Shown here piece after piece: positions 53,045 through 63,448 of a stretch of DNA of 64,000 bases (positions are counted from its first letter, which is position 1; each line of letters opens with the position of its first letter). A program made the translations under genes and the position numbers. The notes below the pieces were generated by a model. It saw only the letters and a list, made by a program, of their open reading frames with translations. It was not told the origin of the DNA and made no database searches. Origin of the DNA: Solenopsis invicta (lineage: Eukaryota > Arthropoda > Insecta > Hymenoptera > Formicidae); contig NC_052679.1 in assembly GCF_016802725.1 (NCBI RefSeq), positions 2,604,001 to 2,668,000 on the forward strand, written 5' to 3'.

Positions 53045-53519
53045 TCTTCTTGCGATTTTAATAAATTTTGAATATGTTAAAATATAAACAAAAATAAGAG
53101 ACATGTATTCTTTTTATGAGTGCACTCACATGTTAAAAAGATGAAGCATCTCTTTGAAAAAAATCGGTATATTTTCTTTCGAAGCAAATATCGTCAAAAC
53201 TATAAGAGAGAAAAATTTTTTTAAATAAAAGTTGAATGGTTTCAAAAGTACTTTAGAATAATGATGAAAATTTCTTTTAATTGTTAGTTTGAAAAAGTAC
53301 TCTTAAAAATCGTTATCAAGTTCTATTAAAACCATTCAACTTTCACTTGAAAATATTTTTTTCTACTTTTTATAGTTTCGAAAATATTTGTTTGGAAAAT
53401 AACCGAAGGGGTGTTTCACCTTTTTAATTTCAAACACACCACTTATAAAAAAAAGAATGCATATCTTTCATTTTTATCCATATCTTAACCTATGCAAAAC
53501 TTGTTAAAATCGAAGAAGA
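53045..53519. repeat. Large foldback palindrome, arms ~210 bp
   Basis: The left arm (about 53045-53254) is the imperfect reverse complement of the right arm (about 53293-53519), with a short loop of about 40 bases. Paired landmarks are CGATTTTA at 53053 with TAAAATCG at 53505, GTTGAATGGT at 53231 with ACCATTCAAC at 53331, and a TATAAGAGAG-type block with TTTTATAGTTT. If it lies in DH31 intron 1, transcription would give a long double-stranded RNA stem. It is probably a foldback transposon. No coding capacity. Confidence 0.85.
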
Positions 53520-54174
53520 ACATTTGCTTGTGCTATTTTGTTACGTGCTCATTCGCCAGCTATCTCCACGATTATCGTTGCGCATTCGCGTATATTTCGT
53601 ACTTGGGTTGAATTCTGCTGCGTCAAATTAGAATTCCACGAAGATGGAATCGCGCAAGTGTTTCGCGACAGCTATTTGGTGTCCAACCCGCTGCAATAGT
53701 AAGGTTGTTCGTAATCGGAGACGTTTCTCTCCTGGGATTTGCTGCTCTTTAATCCGCAGATGTGCTCATATGCACGGCGAAGCTTATCCCGTTAACACCG
53801 TCGTGTTTTCAATTAAAGGATGGAGACAGTAGCCTAATAGTAGAACACTGAAACGGGGAATATCGCGGGAATACGTATTACAAAGGGAATGCGTGTGAGC
53901 ACGACGCTTTGTATTCACGCGTCTTAAGCTCATTTACCGTCGAATTTAACGCTAAATGTGACCGCCTGAGATGCCGAGAACTATTCTGTAATGCAGGAAT
54001 TTAGATCTCTAGACGAGATCCGAATAGCTATGCGTTCACATTTACATAATAGCGTATCATTGTACTGCCAAGTGCTTAAATTATTCCCAATTTATAATCA
54101 TATAATTAGATCTCGATTTACAATGGTATGATTAGTTTTTACAATTAACAATACGATTAATTAATTTTCTTTAG

Positions 54175-54266
54175 ATGCAGCCCAAGATGACCGTCTTATG
54201 CACACTACTGACGTTCATAGTCGTGGTCGCAATTTCGAGTCTCACAGCCGAGGCAGTACCGCATAG
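54175..54266 (+). CDS. Dh31: DH31 precursor, coding exon 1
   Basis: Encodes residues 1-30 plus two bases of codon 31 of the calcitonin-like diuretic hormone precursor. Residues 1-27 form a signal peptide: Met-Gln-Pro-Lys-Met, a hydrophobic core (TVLCTLLTFIVVVAISSL), then Thr-Ala-Glu-Ala with likely cleavage after Ala27. The start codon is the first triplet after the acceptor TTTTCTTTAG (54174), so transcription begins upstream and the initiation context is made by splicing. The alternative Met5 is in the same signal. The exon ends CATAG|GTAACG. Its phase (two bases) fits exon 2 exactly. Its identity rests on the downstream hormone exon. Confidence 0.9.
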
Positions 54267-55393
54267 GTAACGTAAATCTATTATTTTTACAAATGATAAA
54301 TTGAAGCGAAGAAGAAAGAAACTTTGAGTATTATAAAAATTAATAAATCCCGTGTATTGAATCTTGTAGCAAGTTTGACTGCACTAGTGAGCACTTTAAA
54401 ACTGTTGTACACTGATCTAAGTATAAAAATAAAATGCAAATATCTTAAATAATACATATTTCACCAAATACGTACAATAAAGTATATTGATTATTTCGCA
54501 GATTAACCCGTTAATTTATTTATATTAAATACACATCTTTACGTCGAATTGTATATGATGACTTTAATGTGCACCAGTGCGCACTGGTGCATCCAATCGA
54601 ATTTGCTATTATACCGAATGTTCGGGTCTTTTCTCTCTTTTTAAATTATTATATTTTAATAAGTATAATAAATTCGAATTATATTTTAATAATTATTTAT
54701 TATATCAATTTTACTATTATTGGATTATTTGATTTTTTTTTAGTATTATGTATTGAAGAAAAATGGATTTAACATTATTAATGGGAGAGGATGAACGCTA
54801 TCAAGTAAACCTTTCAGCTACACGCCACTGCCTTGATTGGTCGTATTCAACAATATTTACGATGCCTGAAATTAATTTTTAAATATACTCATAGAATCAA
54901 TGCAAATCGCAATTGCTCCGAGCGCGTGTTTACAATTAAATGAATATATTGGACGAGGAGCAGAAATGTATCTGCTCGAACAGTTTAACCCAATTCCCGT
55001 TTGACGACACGTCGCGCGCCGGCCGATAGAAAAGAACTCCTGGTGACTGAAATGACTCGTCGAACGACGTTTCAGACAATCGCGAAGGATAATTTCGAAA
55101 TGCATGCAGGCGTATCTATTAACGTCGTCCCTGAATTATATTTGTCAGCCATATTTTTACTTGCGCTCGCGTATCATATGATGATTCAACTTCCAAAGTC
55201 TCTTTATCAGAGAGAAAAATGGATTTTATAGAGATCGTAAGTTTTGGCAATACTGAATTCTGATCGATTTTGCAGTTAAATTACATTTTCTACGCGCGTC
55301 CTTATCTCGTGTAATTCGATACTTATTGCCTCTAGCGCGCAATTTTTGCGAATAAAGTAATCGATTAATTCCAATTTTACACCACGCATGCAG
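54267..55393 (+). other. DH31 intron between coding exons 1 and 2
   Basis: GTAACG...GCATGCAG, 1127 bases, AT-rich in the first part. The 76-codon open frame at 55001-55231 has no splice sites linking it to the hormone frame and no recognisable domain, so it is not proposed as an alternative exon. Confidence 0.8.
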
Positions 55394-55498
55394 CCATGAA
55401 AGTTATTGGGATCAGCAGGATGACATAGACCGAGACGAGTTCGTAGAGTTTCTCTCGCGCCTTAGTCGCGCTGTCATGAACCGCCCTGAGATGGAAAA
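55394..55498 (+). CDS. Dh31: DH31 precursor, coding exon 2 (spacer)
   Basis: Encodes residues 31-65 plus two bases of codon 66. Acceptor GCATGCAG is at 55393 and donor GAAAA|GTAAGA at 55498. It codes for an acidic, hydrophilic spacer (His-Glu-Ser-Tyr-Trp-Asp, an Asp/Glu-rich run, then Phe-Leu-Ser-Arg-Leu-Ser-Arg-Ala-Val), typical of the linker between signal peptide and hormone in DH31 prohormones. There is no dibasic site inside, so the spacer is released as one peptide of about 40 residues with no known function. Splice phases on both sides are consistent and the joined frame has no stop. Confidence 0.9.
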
Positions 55499-55572
55499 GT
55501 AAGACTACAATTTTAACGTTATGCATAATTTGTCTTAATGCCTAGCATGTGCAAAATATTAAGTTTGTTAAT

Positions 55573-56652
55573 CTACAGGGTATTTCTTATAACTCAATTA
55601 TTTAGAACATCTTTGCGTCTTTTTGATACGAAGAAATACCAAAGGGAAAAGTTGCTTATTTTGAAGAAGCAAATATTATGATAGCATTTTTTCTGTGCTT
55701 ATTATTTTATGAGATTTCAAGATCATTAACATTTTTCAAAAAATAGCTACCAAATATTAAGTGAAATAATGCTAATTAAATATTTGATTAATATAATAAA
55801 AAATAATTTTATTTTCTGAAATATTTAGTAAATATTATTAAATTTGGTTATACTTACACAGTTAAAAAATTTGTGTTAAATTTAACATATATTGCATACA
55901 CCGACCATTCAAATTTTTATGTTAATTTAACTCAAGAGTATGTTATAATAACATAGATATTATGTAAAAACTTGCTACAAAAAAATGTAACTCTTCGTCA
56001 CAATTTAGAAATACGTTTCCACGGTATGAAAACATATTTTTTTAGTAAAATTAATATTTGTCGTATATTGACACGTACATTTTATTCATTTATTTTAGAT
56101 TTTAAACATTATTTTTATGCTGTTTGTTTATTTGCTCATAAAATGTTATTTCAACGCTAAGACATATTGAATATCAATTTAATACAAAATATGTAAATTC
56201 AAAAACATAAACACATTGTGTTAATTTAGTCATTTTAACAACACCGGTTTTAATATAAATACAAAATGTTTTCCTACTCTATACTAATAAATTATATTAT
56301 CCAAATATTAAAGAGAGTCTTATTATTTAATTAGTATTATTTCACTTAATATTTGTTAGCTATTATCACTCTTTTTTAATTTGCAATAGTATATTTTATA
56401 AAAAAATAAATAATTTAATCATATAAGATATGTTGATCTTAAATATGATCGCGATAACCTTAAACATGAAAAATCACATTTTTAAAGGCGATTTCTTTTA
56501 TTTTTAGGGTTATCTTAAAGTCAACATATACATAGTCCTATATGATTGAATTAATTTTTTCATCAATTAACATTACTACGTTAATAAAAATATACCATCT
56601 TATTTTTAAAAAATGTGAATGATCTCTAAATGAGTTAAGAAACACCCTGTAT
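55573..56652. mobile_element. Nested inverted-repeat elements in DH31 intron
   Basis: The outermost ends are inverted: TACAGGGTATTTCTTATAAC at about 55574 against TGAGTTAAGAAACACCCTGTA at about 56630-56652. Inside is a family C MITE copy (about 55735-56375). It is split by a further segment (about 55858-56265) whose ends (ACAGTTAAAAAATTTGTGTT and AACACCGGTTTTAATA) are themselves weakly inverted and resemble family G. A separate hairpin lies at 56414-56553. No transposase is encoded. The order implies at least two rounds of insertion. Confidence 0.7.
56414..56553. repeat. Inverted-repeat hairpin
   Basis: TTTAATCATATAAGATATGTTGATC at the left pairs imperfectly with the inverted GTCAACATATACATAGTCCTATATGATTGAA at the right. 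An inner CGATAACCTTAAA / TTAGGGTTATC pair also matches. Confidence 0.65.
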
Positions 56653-57258
56653 ACATTATGCCTATACGTGGTTATTTCTTTTACCGGTGATATTTTAGAT
56701 GCGATTAATTTTCCAAGAAAATTCGTTAAAGAGATTATTAATAAGAATTTCCAAGAAAACTTATTAAAGAGATTATTAATAAGAATTCTCAAATTAAACT
56801 TTGGTACAATGGGAAACATTTCAAAAGAATTTGGAAACTTGTTTGCTAAATGTGCCTGGAATATTCTATATTGAGAATGTTATTTTTCTATTGTATTCTT
56901 CCGTACCATCACCCGCAGTGGGGCTCCTTTTATTTGCCTTTAATTCCACCAGTTATAAATGGACCACTCATTTTAGGAAAGACTTTATTTTAAAAATGTC
57001 GATAATGGATTTTCGCTGTACGTGGTCCTTTTTTTACATCGGCACACATTCGTATATAGAAGAGACTTCGTTCCAATCAATTGATATAAGAGCCGCAATA
57101 GAATCAGATGTCTGGCTCTTATATAGTTAACGTCAAGACGCTACTCGAGCGCGCTTTTTGTCGCTTCTCGAGGAGCGAGTGTTTCTCGGAGCAAGGCCCT
57201 TTCTTAGATGGTCGATTCAAACAGCGATGTGATAAATCCAATCGGTATACGTCCGCAG

Positions 57259-57391
57259 CTCCAAACGAGGATTGGATCTGGGTCTCAGTCGTGGCTTCAG
57301 CGGTTCTCAGGCGGCGAAACATTTGATGGGACTCGCGGCGGCGAACTACGCCGGCGGACCCGGACGAAGGCGTCGCTCGGAACAGGCGTAG
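57259..57391 (+). CDS. Dh31: DH31 precursor, coding exon 3 (hormone)
   Basis: Encodes residues 66-109. After Ser-Lys-Arg (cleavage site, residues 67-69) comes the 31-residue hormone at 57269-57361. It starts [14 protein letters not shown] and ends AAANYAGGP, matching the invariant insect DH31 pattern. Then follow Gly101 (amide donor), four Arg (102-105) for convertase cleavage, and the tail Ser-Glu-Gln-Ala before TAG. DH31 is a secreted amidated peptide that raises cAMP through a class B calcitonin-type GPCR and stimulates fluid secretion and gut or circadian functions in insects. An in-frame TAA at 57233 forces use of the acceptor CGTCCGCAG at 57258, whose phase matches exon 2. The pyrimidine tract is weak. 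Confidence 0.97.
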
Positions 57392-57600
57392 ATCGTAGAC
57401 ACGATCGCTGATGCAGAGAGATTACTATACAACTCGTAATAACGTCACTCCCGACTTCGATCCTTCCACTTTGTCTCTACCTCGAGCTTGAACCACCAAT
57501 CTCAGAATCGTCCGTTGCCAGTGGCGTAACTAACTGCACTCAAGCAATTAATTAATTACTCTTCCTTCCCCAAATAAACTATTATACAAACTAGAGTACA
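57392..57600 (+). terminator. DH31 3' UTR with poly(A) signal
   Basis: An AATAAA hexamer lies at 57573-57578, about 180 bases after the stop codon, in AT-rich sequence. Cleavage is expected 10-30 bases later. No closer canonical signal was seen. Confidence 0.6.
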
Positions 57601-60443
57601 CACTTTCTCCAAAGCACAAATAGCATAAGTTCCTTATTGATAAACAAAAATTACGATTATAGACACGATTTATAGTTAATCGATGTTGATAAATTTGATC
57701 GATTTTTCATTCTCCCATTTAGTCCTCGCACTTAGAACTTTGCACGCTCCTCCTTCTAGTTGCACCACTGGCAGTTTGCAACTGCGTTGTTAAATTGCTC
57801 TTTACTTTTTTTTCCGTATCGTTTCGATAGAATAGTGGACGTGATAATGTTTCTCCTGGCGGAAGTGCTTTCTTTTAAAATGAATTTTAAAAATAAATCT
57901 ATCTATACATTTATAGAACACGCAAATAGCACATTAGATAATTGGTCTGTACTTTGTATCAATTCAGATAGAACACGGTATAATTTTAAATCAACGATCG
58001 ATTAATAATAAAATGATAAATCTTTTTACACAATTTTGCAATAGGCTCTAATTCAGAACAGATAATTAATTGTTCGTATGTTCGAGGATCCGCGCTGCCA
58101 TCCGGATCCTTTCAGAAGTTAATTTTTACAGGATGGATACTCGATTTGTTTTCACGTTGAAATTTTTCCTTCCTCCTTTCCATCGAGGAAAAACTCTAGA
58201 GAGTATCGAAGGCATTCTCGCCAGGTATCGTTGTTGCTCCGCAATGTTTTGTTCCTCCGCAATATTTATTTGTTACGCGTGAGTCGCGTACGGGATTGGT
58301 AACTTTATTCGTGCCATAAGATAAATGAAGTGGGTAGACATAGCATTTAGCTGATCCAACAAGAGGGCTTCTTCGAGTCACGCCTCCGCGAATCGATGAC
58401 GCACCACTTCCGGGCTGCATTTAATTCTAGTCATTACTATCTGCAATTGAAATCGTATACCGTCGACAAGCTCCCCCGAGCGAGCGTCGCGCGCGAAAGA
58501 GAATTTCTCCCTTAATCCTTTATGCGCGCGGAATAATTTTTCTCCTGCAGAGCTTCCGAACGCCCGCTTCGTTAAACTTTCATACCAAACGACGTATTGT
58601 ACGATCGCTCGCACCCCCGTACGTCTCCTCCCTTCTCCGATATTCTAGTAATTCTTGTAAAAAAAAAAGAAGAAGACTCGTCGTACTTACTATGATAATC
58701 GTAATCGATGTTGCGTTCGTTAAGTCAGGCGTTCTCAGACTTCGTTTGCGTCGACGTTAAAGTAAATCCGCGTTGTGTGCAAATTCCTTGTCAGCAAATC
58801 TAATTTTGCGTCGCGCGTCGGCTAAAGTCATGTAAAAAATATCACCGCGTGGTATCGGTCGATCGTATATTTTTTTTTATTTTTGCTTTATTCGTTTCAT
58901 CGAGTGTTTTACACGGCAACCTCGAAACGTGTCGCGCGAAACGACTTTGAGGACCCTGCTACTTAGGTCACTTTGTTTTACTAGCTCCAACGTCTATATC
59001 TACATCGTTATGTAACACGCAATGTGCACCGGATGCATAATGCGCATGCATAAATCATATAAGAAGTGCGACGTAGAGATAGTAAAACTTCGTCCCTCTT
59101 TCGTGTTATAGACTACCTTAGATTTAGTCCGTAGGTCAGGAGTGCGCAAAAAGAAATGTCCAATTTATTTTCAAATGAAAGAAAGGGGGAAAGGCAGCTC
59201 GCGATACTTCTCGACGTATTCCGAAATATTATTGTATTACAACTCGTACCTTGGGAGAACAAATATCGAAAGTTACACATGACTTTTCAAACTCAATTAA
59301 TCTGGCTGAAGTTAAATCGAGTTTCCAACGAATTACTTGAAACATTTAAAATCCTCTGCTTTTGTAGCGAGCATTTTTCAATAATACATTAACAGATTGC
59401 AAACTTTTACAATCCGCCTGCGAACGGGCCAATTGTAACGGGATTTCAATTTTCATTTAAACCGAATGCGACCTATTTTGACATTTGGCTTGTGCATTCC
59501 TGTCAACAGGTGGTAACCAAAGCGCACAACAAGCGTCGATAGCAGTTTCTCTAATCGCACTCGTGATGATAGCATGCACGATATAATTGGAAAGACTTGC
59601 TGCAACCAGTAAAAATCAGCTCACTGAGCCAAGCAAATTACACGAGATTCTCAGATTATATTTCTTTACAAGATTACCAAAGTAAAAGTATTTATATGTT
59701 GTTTTAAAAATAAAATGTTCGATATAGGTAGAATTACTCCCAGATTTAGATCGATTATCTTTCGATTTAAGAAATATTAAGATATATTGTTAAAATAATC
59801 TAAAAGGTGTTAAAATATAATCTAAAAAAATGCTAATTAAACGGTTATTAATTAACAGCCGCAAAAGTGGATCGTAATATTTGTTGTGTGCTATTATAAT
59901 TATTTCGCATTACGCAACGTAATACTCGTTGCTCCAACACCTGACATAACAATCGTTTGTTCGATCAGTGTACAAGCGGATCTCGTTTTGCGAATAAATT
60001 ACCTGCCGTTTCAGAAATAAATGTGTGCCCACGGACGAAGCGATTTGTTCGCTTAATCGCGAAATCCCGTTTGGTTATCACCGACACCCAGAGTGAAGCG
60101 CGTGAAGTCGACCTGCGTTATTTCTGTGTATTATAAAGAGATTTATTGCGCCTCTAGTAAAAACTGATCGTAAATAAAAGTTACTTTAACCCAGCTATGC
60201 GCGCATGTTCATTCCGATACGTTCCATATTCTCTTTGCGTATCCAATGCTAAACACAATCCTGCCTTTGTTTAGTCTTTACTTAAATTCTATATAAGAAT
60301 GCCTTGATTTTCCGGTATTTCAGGTATTTCTATAATATTGAGATAAAATTAAAGAAGTTTTTAATACAGTTTTGAAATAAATTGAAGTCAAAGCAAGGCG
60401 AATTGAAATAAATAAATTGAAACCGCGAAAGCTGTAGCATAAC
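57601..60443. other. Intergenic region between DH31 and acid phosphatase (part 1)
   Basis: A GC-rich patch at about 58070-58720 and AT-rich flanks. The 78-codon frame at 59156-59392 has protein-like composition but no domain or splice context. I see no supported gene. Confidence 0.5.
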
Positions 60444-60669
60444 TGAAAAAAAAGAGTTTGGTAACAGCTATTAAATATTGAGTGAAATAATGCCAATTGA
60501 ATTTGATTAATGTAACAAAAAATAATTTTACTTTTCTGAATATTTAGCAAGTATTATCAATTTAGTAATATTTACGAAATATGTAGAAAGTAACATTATA
60601 TTAATCAAATATTTAATTAGCATTATTTTACTCAACATTTGATAACTATTACCAAACTCATTTTTTTCA
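60444..60669. mobile_element. MITE, family C, copy 2 (intact ends)
   Basis: TGAAAAAAAAGAGTTTGGTA at the left is inverted at the right (TACCAAACTCATTTTTTTCA). The inverted similarity continues more than 60 bases through an AAATATTGAGTGAAATAATG block. About 225 bp and non-coding. A diverged copy with the same subterminal block is inside DH31 intron 2 (55735-56375). Confidence 0.85.
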
Positions 60670-61162
60670 ATGAAATAAGGCTCATTATAATACAGTATCA
60701 GTGAACTTAATATTTTTTTCTGCTGTGCATTACCCTCTGCTGTCAGCCTAATTTGTTTACAAAACTTACGAATCACATGAGAATGTACGTGAATGTACGC
60801 GAATGTATTTATTGTTCAATCGATAGTTTGCATTATCAAGAAAGAACTTTAAACAATTTTTTTTTAGAATAGGACAAAATTTAAATTTAGAAATAAAATT
60901 TCAAAAATTTAAGTACACGCAGAAACATGTTCTCGTACTAGAAAAATGATTACTTAATTTTAGTTTTCTTCTATTTTTACAGAAAACAATTTCTTGATAA
61001 CAGTCTTTGAAAATACTCGTCATATTTACTTGAAGTAAATATAATAATATTTACGTAGAAAAAGTGCACATATAGAAAAATACACACAAAAAATTTTACG
61101 GAAGGAAACTTAAATTTTTTTTTTCTTTTTAGCCAGTAACGTTTATCTTTAACAAAGAACAT

Positions 61163-61512
61163 TTTACTGGTATTGTCTTCAGAAAAACTTATTATATACA
61201 AAAAAAAAATGTATGCTTTTTCAAAGAATATTATAAAAATGTATTGAAAGAAATGTCAAAATAATACATGAACAAATTGAATTTGTGTTTTAATTTAATA
61301 TTTTTGATTGAAATAAATTATTATATGGAAAGAATATTTTCTTGGTATTGTCTTCAGAAAAACTCATTATCATATGTAAAAAAAAAATGTACGCTCTTTC
61401 GAAGAATATTATAAAATTGTATTGAAAGAAATGTCAGAATAATACATGAACACATTAAATTTGTGTTTTAATTTAATATTCTTGATTGAAATTAATTACT
61501 ATACGGAAAGAA
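61163..61512. repeat. Tandem duplication, unit ~175 bp
   Basis: Two copies share GGTATTGTCTTCAGAAAAAC, a GAATATTATAAAA block, TGTATTGAAAGAAATGTCA, and TTTGTGTTTTAATTTAATAT. Each ends in a TATAYGGAAAGAAT word, the terminal word of MITE family B. In copy 2 this word leads into a longer family B remnant. Confidence 0.9.
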
Positions 61513-61690
61513 TGGTTTTGTTGAAAATCTAAAAATTTAGCTAGATATAGATCTAAAAATAATTTTATTACACCAAATAATTATATATGATATTCAAACT
61601 GGCTGCTAGAATGCCAAAACATATTGCTCATCAAGCTTGAACGTTCTTCATAATTATTTTAATTGTCCAATTAATATCTTGTATTTATCA
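61500..61690. mobile_element. MITE, family B, copy 3 (right end missing)
   Basis: Starts TATACGGAAAGAATGGTTTTG and continues with TTTAGCTAGATATAGATCTA and AAAATAATTTTATTA, as in copy 1. The inverted right terminus is not recognisable, so the copy is truncated. Confidence 0.7.
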
Positions 61691-62421
61691 CTAACATAAA
61701 CATGAGAGAGGCAATAACAAAATTATTATTAGGTCCAAGATCCGTTGCAGACCAATGCAAGACTGATAATGACTCTCTCACTTTTACGTTTAATATTTTT
61801 ATCAGTTCTAATCTTATTATTGTTGATTTATCACTAAATTTTTAAGTAGGGGACGCTATACACAGCAGTCACCTCTTCCTATAATAAATTCCGTGACACA
61901 GCAATTTTTCAACGCAATCAACGTTAACAGTTCTGTTTCGGTGAGACTCATTAAAATTAATTAAAAATATTTTGAGTATTTTCCGTGAAATGTATCGAAA
62001 GTTTTTTTTTCTGATATATGCTCTCAAAAAACAGTTTGATAAAATAAAAAATGCATATATAAGAAATTACGTCTATTACTTTTATTTGTAATAACATTCA
62101 CCGTTTTCGTGAAACACCTCAAGAATTTTACAACACGTGGTCACGCTGTAGTCTCACCGCGTAAAGCCATTAACGGCATTAAATTTTTATCATCGCTGTT
62201 ACTAAGAGACAAAGGTCACTAAGAAGCCATTAAAGCCATTAACGATAACGCTTGATCAAATTCAGACATCGCACAGTCCGTGAACGCGATCGCTTTACGA
62301 CGAAAAGAAAATAACACCATTGCTGTATAATCGACAGACAACTGGTACAAGTGGAAAGCCAGATGGCATTCATATGGTAGGTTTTAGATAAGTGTGACAC
62401 ACAGACACGCGCACACACGTG

Positions 62422-62449
62422 TATATATAGCCATCACAGTCTTTCAGTC
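62422..62449 (+). promoter_or_regulatory. TATA/initiator promoter of the acid phosphatase gene
   Basis: TATATATA at 62422-62429 is followed by TCAGTC at 62444-62449, which matches the arthropod initiator TCAKTY. The initiator A (62446) is 24 bases from the first T, slightly short of the usual 29-31. Downstream is a 260-base ATG-free stretch ending in a good donor, and the next coding exon on this strand is the acid phosphatase exon. Assignment is by position and strand. Confidence 0.6.
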
Positions 62450-62705
62450 AAGTACAGCGCGAAGAAGAGCGTGCTGTAAGGACAGCGTGAACGCGCCTCG
62501 GCTCTCATCCGCGTGCGAGATTTCCGTGATTCCAGGCGATAATAACAGAGTGCGTTATCGGACCGCGAGTCCAACCGACTGCTTCGTGTCTCGGATTGCA
62601 AATCACGATTCCGCTCGGCGTGCACGCACGTCACGCATCTCCCTCTGCTCCGCGCGCTTCCACGAGGACAAGGAGGATACCGCAGCGGTCGCAGTGCCGT
62701 ACACG
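62446..62705 (+). other. Putative 5' untranslated exon, acid phosphatase
   Basis: 260 bases without a single ATG despite high complexity, ending GTACACG|GTGAGT at 62705/62706. The likely next exon starts after TTATCATTTAG at 63391, or after GCCACAG at 63428, and leads to the start codon at 63449. An open frame spanning 62394-62765 covers the promoter and the donor and is not credible as protein. Confidence 0.55.
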
Positions 62706-63448
62706 GTGAGTTCTAGTATTAATACACGTGAAACGACGTTCAACGTCGTGCTTAAGCAGAGGTGAACCTATCCACGACATGACAGATAATAGAGAAGTCC
62801 GCGATAAGCACCGCACGCGCTTGTACTCTTTATCTGATAGAGAAACGAGTGTTTCTCTGACGCGCGCGGTATCCGACGGACGATCCGACGTTAATTGAAT
62901 TCAGTGTGAGTCATTTGTTTGCGAAGCCGGATAAGTCAACCATGACCTTTTACGAAAATAAGAAAAGCTATCGCTTGATATTTCTTCTTTAATTTAAACG
63001 TGGGAGTACACATTTCTTAAGTGTTCTCCGCACATTGGAAAAGAATTTTCCATGTGCATGCAGACATGCAATTTTATAATGCAGATTAACTTCAATATGG
63101 ATATTAAATTTCAATAACTTGAAAAGATTGTCGCTTTTATTTCTTCCGAGAGTTCTTGAATTCGTCATTTTTATATTATGTTTGGCTATCTGGATTTCTA
63201 AAATAAAATGATTTGCAAACTGATGAGATAACTAACATTATGATAAACAAATCTAGCAACCGATTCTCAATCGCGCAAAGTAACTTTACGCGAATTAAAC
63301 TTATTTTACGCAAGGGACAGCCTCTAAACGACTATTGGTTCGTAGTCAACTCATTACGTTAGCCGCTAACGAGCTCTCGTTTATCATTTAGTCTACGATC
63401 GGAGAAGTTACTTCTGGGATCGCCACAGGAAACGTGTAATTGGGCCAA

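Larger units (their letters stand above)
34359..54174 (+). other. Putative DH31 intron 1 (gene-free otherwise)
   Basis: If the leader exon at 34255-34358 belongs to DH31, these 19.8 kb are intron 1. They hold inverted and direct repeats (34458-35516), MITEs (34760, 36197, 45741, 47695), tandem duplications (37525-38170, 47511-48190, 48870-49200), a GA run (39188-39218), an orphan core promoter (42963-42995) and a large foldback palindrome (53045-53519). Stretches not listed separately (35520-36190, 38171-42960, 43100-45740, 45980-47510, 49201-53040, 53520-54174) show no supported gene. The minus-strand open frame at 40957-41232 and the plus-strand frame at 38904-39071 are noted as weak candidates. 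Confidence 0.35.
55499..57258 (+). other. DH31 intron between coding exons 2 and 3
   Basis: GTAAGA...GTCCGCAG, 1760 bases. About 1.1 kb of it (55573-56652) is nested inverted-repeat elements. The last 150 bases are GC-richer. Open frames at 56801-57130 and 57108-57326 partly overlap the hormone exon but in a different frame, and are not supported as coding. Confidence 0.8.
60670..62421. other. Intergenic region (part 2)
   Basis: AT-rich DNA containing a tandem duplication (61163-61512) and a truncated family B MITE (61500-61690). Nothing else is supported up to the acid phosphatase promoter. Confidence 0.5.

Noticed and set aside
53591..53697. Nearer DH31 leader candidate: TATATTT at 53591 with a GTAAGG donor near 53700
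   Set aside because: Weak TATA variant, no initiator, and the intervening sequence contains an ATG. Less convincing than 34225-34358 but not excluded.
55001..55231. Open frame in the DH31 intron, considered as an alternative hormone exon
   Set aside because: No amidation or dibasic pattern, no Cys pair of a calcitonin-type peptide, no matching splice phases.
57108..57326. 72-codon frame overlapping the DH31 hormone exon
   Set aside because: Reads the exon in the wrong frame. The correct frame gives the full DH31 sequence with processing sites.
62394..62765. 123-codon plus-strand frame
   Set aside because: Has no ATG inside the predicted transcript and spans the TATA box and the leader donor.
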